A stretch of 64,000 bases of DNA from Filomicrobium insigne (GTDB lineage Bacteria; Pseudomonadota; Alphaproteobacteria; Rhizobiales; Hyphomicrobiaceae), in the NCBI RefSeq assembly GCF_900104305.1, contig NZ_FNJC01000004.1:372001-436000 (forward strand), read 5' to 3'. The translations under genes were made by a program, and so were the position numbers. Positions 16,218 to 23,408 of the stretch are shown piece after piece; position 1 is the stretch's first letter, and each line of letters opens with the position of its first letter. The notes beneath the pieces are model-generated. The model worked only from the letters and a program-made list of their open reading frames with translations, was not told the origin of the DNA and searched no databases.

Positions 16218-17909
16218 ATGGAGGGCATTCCGGTGCATTCAAGCTTCTCGACGCACGAGATTACGAACCAAAGCCCGTCGTTTTGCGACATCAATCTTTT
16301 CTTGAGTGATGCGGCTCTTCAAAGCGCGATCGCAGCAGAAGGTGCGGCTCACGAGGCGGAAGAACTGGCAAGGTTTGGGCAAAAGGCGGGAAGTGCGCAA
16401 GCGTTCGAAGCCGGGCGCTTGGCGAATGAAAACCCACCGAAGCTCCGACGCTTTGACGAGAAGGGATTTCCGCTCGACACGGTCGAATTTCACCCCGCCT
16501 ATCATGGCTGTATGGCGATGAGTTTTGCCGCGGGGCTGCATTGCAGCCCGTGGGACTATCTCGGCGCTGCCGAGTCCGGTCCACGTCCACGTCCGGGTGC
16601 GCACGTGGTGCGTGCCGCCACACTCTACATGATGACGCAAGTGGAGCCGGGCCATGTTTGTCCGGTGACTATGACGAACGCAGCCGTTCCTACACTGCTG
16701 CTACAGCCTGATCTGGCTACGTCACTTCTGCCGAAGATCCTTTCGCGAACTTATGACAAAGCCTTTCGGCCATGGCCTCAGAAAGAGAGCGTCAGCATCG
16801 GAATGGGGCTCACGGAAAAGCAAGGCGGAACAGATGTCCGTGCGAATGCCAGCACGGCCATTGCCGCCGTGAATGCCGGGGCCGGGCAGGAGTATATTCT
16901 CACTGGCCACAAGTGGTTTATGTCAGCGCCGATGAGCGACGCATTTCTGATGCTTGCGCAGGCCCCCGGCGGCCTTTCCTGCTTCTTGGTTCCGCGGTTT
17001 CTTCCTGACGGCTCGATCAACGCTTTGCGTCTGCAGCGGCTCAAGAACAAGCTCGGGAATCACTCCAATGCCTCATCGGAAGTTGAGCTCCAGGGCGCGT
17101 CCGGTTGGCTTATTGGGGAAGAAGGGCGCGGCATTGCCAACATCATCGAGATGGTGACGATGACGCGGCTCGATTGTGCCGTCGCGTCAGCAGGTCAGAT
17201 GCGTCTTGCGCTGGCGGTGGCCCTTCATCATTGCCACTATCGCTACGTGTTTCAGAAGCGACTTGTGGATCAGCCAATGATGGCCGCTGTTCTTGCTGAT
17301 ATGGCGATCGACGTTGAGGCCGCGACGGTGCTTGCTGTGCGGTTGGCCGGTGCATTTGAGCGCGCTTGGATGGATCCGCATGAGGCTGCGTGGCGTCGGG
17401 TTATGACGCCGGTCACGAAGTATTGGGTGTGCAAGATGGCGCCAGCGCTGGGCTTTGAAGCGATGGAGTGCCTCGGCGGGAATGGATACGTCGAGGATGG
17501 GCTCGCCGCCCGGCTTTATCGTGAGTTGCCGCTCAACGCCATTTGGGAAGGGTCGGGCAACGTTATGTGCCTTGACCTCCTGCGGGTATTGCAACGCACT
17601 CCTGAGGCCGTATGGACGGTTATGGCTGTGTTGAAAGAGAGCAGCGCAGGGGATGCCGTACTTTCAGCTTCGGTCGCACGGCTTGAGACGTTGATGCGTG
17701 GCAGCGCGCAGGAGGGCGATGCACGCACACTTGTCGAAACGTTGGCGCGGACGGCGGCTGGATGTTTGCTGCGCCAATCTTCGCCCGATTTTATGGCCGA
17801 TGCGTTTATCGCGAGCCGCTTAGGGGGAGAGTTTCGCCACACCTACGGCACGGGCGTTGGGAAGGCAGGCCATCGCGAAATTCTCGAGCGGGCGCGGCCT
17901 CTCCAATGA
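16218..17909 (+). CDS. aidB: AidB-like acyl-CoA dehydrogenase family flavoprotein
   Basis: The 563-residue flavoprotein is longer than catabolic acyl-CoA dehydrogenases and matches AidB. GMGLTEKQGGTDVRAN (about 195-210) is a hallmark, and the C-terminal part contains ALGFEAMECLGGNGYVEDG and YRELPLNAIWEGSGNVMCLD, also typical. In E. coli AidB belongs to the adaptive response to alkylating agents and binds DNA and FAD. Whether it has dehydrogenase activity is unclear for the family. It follows the UDG-like gene by 36 bases. The start is ATG 16218 or GTG 16233. Confidence 0.88.
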   Translation: MEGIPVHSSFSTHEITNQSPSFCDINLFLSDAALQSAIAAEGAAHEAEELARFGQKAGSAQAFEAGRLANENPPKLRRFDEKGFPLDTVEFHPAYHGCMAMSFAAGLHCSPWDYLGAAESGPRPRPGAHVVRAATLYMMTQVEPGHVCPVTMTNAAVPTLLLQPDLATSLLPKILSRTYDKAFRPWPQKESVSIGMGLTEKQGGTDVRANASTAIAAVNAGAGQEYILTGHKWFMSAPMSDAFLMLAQAPGGLSCFLVPRFLPDGSINALRLQRLKNKLGNHSNASSEVELQGASGWLIGEEGRGIANIIEMVTMTRLDCAVASAGQMRLALAVALHHCHYRYVFQKRLVDQPMMAAVLADMAIDVEAATVLAVRLAGAFERAWMDPHEAAWRRVMTPVTKYWVCKMAPALGFEAMECLGGNGYVEDGLAARLYRELPLNAIWEGSGNVMCLDLLRVLQRTPEAVWTVMAVLKESSAGDAVLSASVARLETLMRGSAQEGDARTLVETLARTAAGCLLRQSSPDFMADAFIASRLGGEFRHTYGTGVGKAGHREILERARPLQ

Positions 17910-17926
17910 TTGGTGTCATGTAAGTC

Positions 17927-18379
17927 TTAGGCCGTTTCCGTACCGGCGGCATGTGCGGCTTGCTGCTCCAGTTCATCGTGCAGGAAGCTCAGGTCGAAGG
18001 GGCCCTGACTGAGGATTTTCTCGACTTCCGCGACTGGTCGGGTTCTTGCGCTGGCTGCTGCCCAGACTATTGCCGAGCGCATCCCCGATTTGCAGTGTGC
18101 GAGTATCGGGCCGTCCAGCTTGGCAAGGGTATCTGCCATGGCGCCGACGACGCTGTCGCTGAAGATGTTCGCCTGATTTACAGGGATGTGGACGTACTGG
18201 AGGCCATGCTTTTCTGCAATTGCCTTTTGGGATGCCGCCGTTGGTTGGCCAGGTGCTTCGCCGTCGGGACGATTGTTGATGATGGCTTTGAAGCCGCTTG
18301 CGGCCGCTTCTTCAAAATCCGCGTCGCTCAATTCTCCGGCGACCGCGAAGTTTGGCGTCAGGTGGGTAACGGTTTGCAT
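17927..18379 (-). CDS. TIGR01244 / DUF442 family phosphatase- or sulfurtransferase-like protein
   Basis: The 150-residue single domain resembles a dual-specificity phosphatase/rhodanese hybrid. The active-site loop is HCKSGMRS near residue 98, following the KAIINNRPDGE segment that defines the family. Members are called TIGR01244 sulfur transferase or the N-terminal domain of Blh (beta-lactamase hydrolase-like). In relatives, links to sulfide oxidation and biofilm traits have been proposed. It is convergent with aidB with an 18-base gap. The start at 18379 keeps MQTVTHLTPNFAV as the N-terminus; another ATG lies 6 codons upstream. Confidence 0.82.
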   Translation of the reverse strand: MQTVTHLTPNFAVAGELSDADFEEAAASGFKAIINNRPDGEAPGQPTAASQKAIAEKHGLQYVHIPVNQANIFSDSVVGAMADTLAKLDGPILAHCKSGMRSAIVWAAASARTRPVAEVEKILSQGPFDLSFLHDELEQQAAHAAGTETA

Positions 18380-18596
18380 GGGCCTCGCTCGTTTCAATTC
18401 GTTTGCCGCGTCGCAGGTTTAGGTGTTGCGCGCGTGTTGGTCGACGCGACAATTCGATCTCAGTCACGGATTTTACGCGACGCGGTGTAGTCCCACTTGA
18501 AATCATATGCTAATAAATTTGCGTTTCGTCATGGATATTGAAATTTTTTTCTAGTGACGACATGTCCCAATTTTTAATAGCCGGTGGAGATGTGCT

Positions 18597-19088
18597 GTGC
18601 TCGATGAGATGGACGTCAAGATCCTCAAGGTGCTGCAGCAGGATACGACGCGTGCGGTCGCTGATATCGGCAAAGAGGTTGGATTGTCGACCACGCCCTG
18701 CTGGCGGCGCATTCAGAAGCTTGAGGAGGCTGGCGTGATTCAACGCCGTGTTGCCTTGCTTGAGCCAACCAAGGTGAATGCAGGCGTTACCGTGTTTGTG
18801 CAGATCAAGACGGATCAGCACAGCCTGGAATGGTTAGAGAAGTTTCATGCGGCTGTCGTCGATTTCGAGGAGGTCGTCGAGTTCTACCGCATGTCTGGTG
18901 ATATTGACTATTTGCTGCGCGTGGTTGTGCCGGATATTGCCGCCTACGACGCATTTTACAAAAAGCTGATCGGCCGCATCGAAATCGCCAAGGTCTCTTC
19001 AACGTTTGCGATGGAGCAGATCAAGTACACCACGGCGTTGCCGTTAGATTTCGTTCTCGAAGATGCGCAGCACTCCAAACGAACCTAG
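18597..19088 (+). CDS. Lrp/AsnC family transcriptional regulator
   Basis: The 163-residue regulator has an N-terminal helix-turn-helix (DVKILKVLQQDTTR to STTPCWRRIQKLEEAGVI, about 6-46) and a C-terminal RAM/ligand domain (VVEFYRMSGDIDYLLRVVV). Members respond to amino acids and control their metabolism. The GTG start has GGAG about 10 bases upstream. The adjoining genes (an HIBADH-like enzyme and threonine ammonia-lyase further on) fit an amino-acid theme, but no operator can be assigned. The upstream 200 bases are AT-rich and likely contain its promoter. Confidence 0.92.
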   Translation: MLDEMDVKILKVLQQDTTRAVADIGKEVGLSTTPCWRRIQKLEEAGVIQRRVALLEPTKVNAGVTVFVQIKTDQHSLEWLEKFHAAVVDFEEVVEFYRMSGDIDYLLRVVVPDIAAYDAFYKKLIGRIEIAKVSSTFAMEQIKYTTALPLDFVLEDAQHSKRT

Positions 19089-19099
19089 GCAAAGCCAGC

Positions 19100-19561
19100 T
19101 TAGGAGTTGGCTTCCGGGTCCGTGATGACCGGTCCGCCAAGAATACGCATTCGTCCGCGCGCAATCGCCGTTGTCGTTCCATCCTCCAAATGCAGGCGCA
19201 CATCGTAGTAGACATTTCGCCCTTTAATGGCAGCTTCGGTCACATCTGCATAAAGATAAGCGCCGAGGGGGATCGGTGCGAGATATTCGATGCTCGCTCC
19301 CGCCGTCATGGACCGTTCGCCCCTGGCGTTACACGTGAAACCAAAAGCCAAATCGGCCAGGGCGAAAGTGACACCGCCGTGGCAGACGCCGAACGTGTTG
19401 GTGTGTTGAGGCTTCACGCGCATCGCGAAGCGGCTGCGCTGGGCACCCGCTTCGATGATTTCGACACCGAGTTCTCTAAAAGCCGGATTATTGGCGGCCA
19501 TTGCTTCCATGAGTTGCCGCGGATCAGGCTGGTCCACTGCAGAGGTGGTGTCCGTGCTCAT
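19100..19561 (-). CDS. PaaI-family hotdog thioesterase
   Basis: The 153-residue hotdog-fold protein contains the family motif GVCHGGVTFALADLAFG (~58-74), in which the aspartate is the catalytic residue. The group hydrolyses phenylacetyl-CoA derivatives and other aromatic or acyl-CoA thioesters as a housekeeping or pathway-reset function. It is 8 bases downstream of the NAD-dependent dehydrogenase gene on the same strand, so the two are likely cotranscribed. No other paa genes are present, so the in vivo substrate is open. Confidence 0.87.
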   Translation of the reverse strand: MSTDTTSAVDQPDPRQLMEAMAANNPAFRELGVEIIEAGAQRSRFAMRVKPQHTNTFGVCHGGVTFALADLAFGFTCNARGERSMTAGASIEYLAPIPLGAYLYADVTEAAIKGRNVYYDVRLHLEDGTTTAIARGRMRILGGPVITDPEANS

Positions 19562-19569
19562 AATTGTCC

Positions 19570-20454
19570 TTATTTTCGGTCGCTAGCGTTCAGGCGCGCA
19601 ATCAAGCTCGACGTATCCCAGCGATTGCCGCCCATCTTCTGGACCTCGCTATAGAATTGGTCGACGACGGCTGCAACCGGAAGGCTGGCGCCATTACGCC
19701 GTGCCTCATCGATGCAGATGGAGAGGTCCTTGCGCATCCAATCCACGGCAAACCCGAAATCGAACTTGCCGGCGTTCATGGCTTCCCAGCGGTTTTCCAT
19801 TTGCCAGGATTGGGCTGCACCCTTGGAAATTGTATCGATTACGGTCGGGATATCCAGGTCAGCCTTCTGAGCGAAATGGATAGCTTCTGCCAAGCCCTGG
19901 ACCAATCCTGCAATCGCGATTTGGTTCACCATTTTGGTGAGCTGGCCTGCGCCTGGCGCGCCGATGTGTTTGATCATCCGGGCGTAGTGCGTGATCACCG
20001 GTTCTGCACGCGCGAAGACATCTGCGTCGCCACCGCACATGACGGTCAGCACACCGTTTTCTGCACCGGCCTGCCCGCCGGAGACCGGGGCGTCGATGAA
20101 ACCGATGCCCTTTTCTTTGGCAGCAGCGTAAAGTTCGCGTGCGACGTTGGCGGAAGCCGTTGTGTTGTCGATCAGGATGGATCCGGGTTTCATCGCGGCG
20201 AGCGCGCCATCGGGCCCAATGATGACGGAGCGCAGGTCGTCGTCGTTGCCAACGCAGCAGAAGACAAAGTCGGCATCCCTGGCAGCTTCAGCGGGCGTCG
20301 CTGCCGTTTGTCCTGAGCCGTGCTGCTCAACCCACTCCTTGGCTTTGGCGGCGGTGCGATTATAGACAACGAGGTCGTGTCCGCCTTTCTTAAGGATGTG
20401 GCCCGCCATCGGGAAGCCCATAACGCCGAGCCCAATCCACGCAACTTTTGCCAT
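19570..20454 (-). CDS. NAD(P)-dependent 3-hydroxyisobutyrate dehydrogenase family enzyme
   Basis: The 294-residue β-hydroxyacid dehydrogenase has the N-terminal Rossmann motif IGLGVMGFPMAGHIL (6-20), the substrate loop DAPVSGGQAGAENG (~120-133), and the catalytic lysine region GAGQLTKMVNQI (~168-179). Family members oxidise 3-hydroxyisobutyrate (valine catabolism) or reduce tartronate semialdehyde; sequence alone does not separate these. The neighbouring thioesterase and Lrp regulator are compatible with branched-chain amino acid metabolism. Confidence 0.88.
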   Translation of the reverse strand: MAKVAWIGLGVMGFPMAGHILKKGGHDLVVYNRTAAKAKEWVEQHGSGQTAATPAEAARDADFVFCCVGNDDDLRSVIIGPDGALAAMKPGSILIDNTTASANVARELYAAAKEKGIGFIDAPVSGGQAGAENGVLTVMCGGDADVFARAEPVITHYARMIKHIGAPGAGQLTKMVNQIAIAGLVQGLAEAIHFAQKADLDIPTVIDTISKGAAQSWQMENRWEAMNAGKFDFGFAVDWMRKDLSICIDEARRNGASLPVAAVVDQFYSEVQKMGGNRWDTSSLIARLNASDRK

Positions 20455-20594
20455 GCCCCTGCTCCTTCCCAGAATTATCGATGGTTCGTATTTGTTGATC
20501 CGGCACTTTTAGCCAATGGGTGATGACGGAAGCAAAGAAAAAGGGGCTAGCTGGGACTATGGTTCAGTGACAACACTGAAGAAAGGACACCTCA

Positions 20595-21866
20595 GTGAAT
20601 TCGAAGCAGCTTGATGACGGCGGTTCTCTGGCTTCGGGATCTGGTGCGCGTGCGTTGGCTGTGACGCTGGCGGATGTCAAACGCGCTGCTGAGACCATAG
20701 CGGGAGCGGTGGTCGATACGGATTGCGACCGCAGTCGTACGCTGTCGGAAATGTTCGGCGCGGACATCTGGCTCAAGTTTGAGAATCTACAGTTTACCGG
20801 GGCCTTTAAGGAGCGTGGCGCTCTTAATCGCCTGATGGCGCTGAGTGCTGAAGAACGCCGCAAAGGCGTTATCGCGATGTCGGCGGGCAATCACGCGCAA
20901 GGCGTAGCTTATCATGCGAACCGGCTTGGTGTTCCGACGGTTATTGTCATGCCTGAAGCGACGCCGACTGTAAAAGTCGAGAACACGCGGGGGCATGGCG
21001 CTCAGGTCATTCTCAAAGGCCCGACCTTGGAAGAGGCGTCTGCTTTCGCGCACGACTATGGGCGTGAGCACGGGCTCACGTTTGTGCATCCCTATGATGA
21101 TCCGCTCGTAATTGCGGGGCAGGGGACGATCGCTTTGGAGATGCTGCGTGATGTGCCCGATCTCGATTTTCTCGTGGTGCCGATCGGTGGAGGCGGCTTG
21201 ATTTCTGGCATTGCCGCCGCTGCGAAGGCTTTGAAGCCGGAAATTTGCGTCGTCGGCGTTCAGGCAAAGCTTTATCCATCCATGTACAACGCAACGCGTG
21301 GCATGAGCTTGCCGATGCGCGGGGATACATTGGCGGAAGGGATCGCGGTCAAAGCGCCGGGCAAGTTGACGAGCCCCATGGTGAAAGAGCTCGTCGACGA
21401 CATTGTGCTTGTCTCCGAGCCGGAACTTGAGCGGGCCGTCAGTTTGTTGCTCGCAATCGAAAAGACGGTGGTCGAGGGTGCGGGCGCGGCGGGCTTGGCG
21501 GCTCTTATCGCGGAGCCGGGACGGTTTGCCGGACAGAAGGTCGGCTTGGTCTTGTGCGGAGGCAATATCGATACGCGTCTGTTGGCCAGTGTGTTGACGC
21601 GGGAACTCGCGCGCGAGGGCAGGCTGTCTCAGCTCACCATCGATATCCCCGATCGGCCAGGCCAGCTGGCTGCGGTGTCAGCCATTATCGCGGAGGCTGA
21701 CGCCAATGTTGTTGAGGTTTATCACCAGCGCGTGTTTACGGACCTGCCGGCCAAAGGTACCGAGCTGCACATTGTCATCGAGACGCGCGATAGGGATCAT
21801 CTCGGTAGAGTTTTGCGACAGCTTGAAGAGGCTGGCTTTGCCGTTGAGGTGAAGGGCGCCCGTTGA
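20595..21866 (+). CDS. ilvA: Threonine ammonia-lyase (threonine dehydratase) with ACT domain
   Basis: The 423-residue PLP enzyme converts threonine to 2-oxobutyrate and ammonia, the first step towards isoleucine. The PLP lysine lies in FTGAFKERGALN (about 62-73), the phosphate-binding loop is a glycine-rich segment PIGGGGL (~196), and SAGNHAQG (~95-102) is present. A single C-terminal ACT-like domain begins near residue 340 (LSQLTIDIPDRPGQLAAV). The short tail with one ACT domain is closer to the catabolic or alphaproteobacterial short form than to E. coli IlvA with its two ACT-like repeats. The start is GTG. It is divergent from the dehydrogenase. Confidence 0.92.
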   Translation: MNSKQLDDGGSLASGSGARALAVTLADVKRAAETIAGAVVDTDCDRSRTLSEMFGADIWLKFENLQFTGAFKERGALNRLMALSAEERRKGVIAMSAGNHAQGVAYHANRLGVPTVIVMPEATPTVKVENTRGHGAQVILKGPTLEEASAFAHDYGREHGLTFVHPYDDPLVIAGQGTIALEMLRDVPDLDFLVVPIGGGGLISGIAAAAKALKPEICVVGVQAKLYPSMYNATRGMSLPMRGDTLAEGIAVKAPGKLTSPMVKELVDDIVLVSEPELERAVSLLLAIEKTVVEGAGAAGLAALIAEPGRFAGQKVGLVLCGGNIDTRLLASVLTRELAREGRLSQLTIDIPDRPGQLAAVSAIIAEADANVVEVYHQRVFTDLPAKGTELHIVIETRDRDHLGRVLRQLEEAGFAVEVKGAR

Positions 21867-21903
21867 GCTTTCGGACTTTGCGGGCGCACTCACTCATGGA
21901 GCG

Positions 21904-22566
21904 TCACTGCTTAATCGGCGTTTCCGGATAGGCTAGCTGTTCCCGGGCACGCCATTCGTTTGTGACGTAATTGATGATCACTGACTTACGAACGCCTTCA
22001 ATGGGGCGCGACTCGAAGCCGTGATAGGTGTTGTCGGACGGAACGAAGATCATGGCGGAGTTTGATTGGAATGGTGAACGTCCAAGATGCTTCTTGTCGT
22101 TGTCGTAGATGTCGGTGCCGAGGTTGGCGTGTGAGGGTTCACGCGACATGTAGAGCAACATCGTGAAGACCTTCACGCCGAGATCCGTGTGTGGCTCCAG
22201 CCAAAACCCGTCGATGTCTTGCGCATATTCTACGCGGAGATAGCTACCATTCAGGTTGGTGCCGAAATGGTCTGCGAGCGCGTGCGTGAGTTGGTCAGCC
22301 TGGAAGGCTTCATTGAACGCCTTGCAGACGGGGAACTTCGCCATGTTCTCAGCATCGAAGTAGGTGCGCGTTGCGTTGTGCAATTCACGCTTTCCGGAAA
22401 CACCGTCCAGAGCCGGAGCCGGGAAGGGAAGATGGACAATGTCTTCAGCGGCGGCGGCGGGGAGGCAGTCCGTCAGATACCAGTGTCGATAAGGTTCGTC
22501 GGTCCGTTTCGACGACTCAATGCTCGCCAGCATGCTGTCGATGATCGCTTGCGAAGAGATGGTCAT
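21904..22566 (-). CDS. 2OG-Fe(II) oxygenase family protein
   Basis: The 220-residue predicted dioxygenase has the iron ligands H and D in EPHTDLGVK and the distal H in NTYHGFESR. The arginine of RKSVIINYV is suited to bind 2-oxoglutarate. The rest (MLLYMSREPSHANLGTD) fits a double-stranded β-helix. The substrate is unknown; similar proteins sit in polysaccharide or secondary-metabolite loci, but nothing here indicates that. The ATG at 22566 is chosen on alignment feel; there is no strong ribosome binding site. Confidence 0.75.
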   Translation of the reverse strand: MTISSQAIIDSMLASIESSKRTDEPYRHWYLTDCLPAAAAEDIVHLPFPAPALDGVSGKRELHNATRTYFDAENMAKFPVCKAFNEAFQADQLTHALADHFGTNLNGSYLRVEYAQDIDGFWLEPHTDLGVKVFTMLLYMSREPSHANLGTDIYDNDKKHLGRSPFQSNSAMIFVPSDNTYHGFESRPIEGVRKSVIINYVTNEWRAREQLAYPETPIKQ

Positions 22567-22974
22567 TTTGTGGACGTCCCCGATTGAGATCAACTGGCGG
22601 AATGTGGCCGCCTCGTGGGTTAGGCACGGTGCTAGGGCCGTCTGTCAAGGGGCAAGTGCGTGAGGAGTTTGGTGAGCGGGAGCTGTGACGGTTACGGACT
22701 TTTGCGGGTGGACAGCGACGAGCTTGAACGGTTTTGGCCGTAGCTGTCCATAACGCCTTGCCTGCAGGTTGGCTGGCATTTGTGGAAAAGTTGGGGAAAG
22801 AAAGGCTCGGATCGGCTGAGGCCGCGTGCCGTCGGCCTTATGGCAGTAAAGCCCTCAGGTAAGAGCTTGATCTGTAATTTAAAAAAGTTGACCCCGTTCG
22901 GTGAGGAACGGGGTCATAGAGTTGGAAGGAGCAGTATCGGGTTGGGTCGGAGGTAATCTCGATTTCGGCTTGTC
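22567..22974. other. Gene-free interval
   Basis: No open reading frame with coding character is seen. Apart from the terminator at its right end, the stretch shows only a G-rich upper strand and several short direct GTGAG/GGCAT words. It probably carries the promoter of the 2OG-oxygenase gene. Confidence 0.4.
22881..22916 (-). terminator. Rho-independent terminator
   Basis: A perfect 11-bp stem (22889-22899 with 22906-22916, arm TGACCCCGTTC) and a 6-base loop are followed on the minus strand by a run of six T (22886-22881). It lies 58 bases downstream of the small membrane protein gene at 22975-23166 and should end its transcript. Confidence 0.85.
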
Positions 22975-23166
22975 TTAGTCTAAGCGTGTTTTCGCGAAAA
23001 ATTGCGGGGACGGCTCGTTAAGGGCGACATCGTCTTTGAGCATAGGGTTCGACGACAGCGATACCCTAACGAGAATGAGGGCGGCCAGTAGAAGGCATCC
23101 GAGCGCGGCGATCATCGTGTAGCGACAGATGTTGCCGCTGAGTAACTTGGCTGCCTCGAGATCCAT
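22975..23166 (-). CDS. Small single-pass membrane protein
   Basis: The 63-residue protein of unknown function has a short polar N-terminus (MDLEAAKLLSGNICRY), one membrane helix (about 17-36) and a polar C-terminus containing PSPQFFAKT. The start is well supported by GAGG 6 bases upstream, and a strong terminator lies downstream, so this small gene looks genuinely expressed as its own unit. No homologous family is recognised. Confidence 0.65.
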   Translation of the reverse strand: MDLEAAKLLSGNICRYTMIAALGCLLLAALILVRVSLSSNPMLKDDVALNEPSPQFFAKTRLD

Positions 23167-23408
23167 GGTTTCCTCACAGGCTATTCAGAGAAATGCCGTT
23201 AGGATTTTTATAACCGATAACTTCTTGTTAGTCGAAGAAGTAGAATGGACATGGATAACGACCATTTCTTGAAATTAACTTCACGCTAACCTAAGTTAAT
23301 GAGTAATTACTTTTATTTTTATGTAATTCAATTTTGGTAGTCGCGCGCGGATGGTTGGCGATGCCCCAGAAGCAGTTTGTGGTATTTATTTGAAAGCTTG
23401 AGTCGAAT

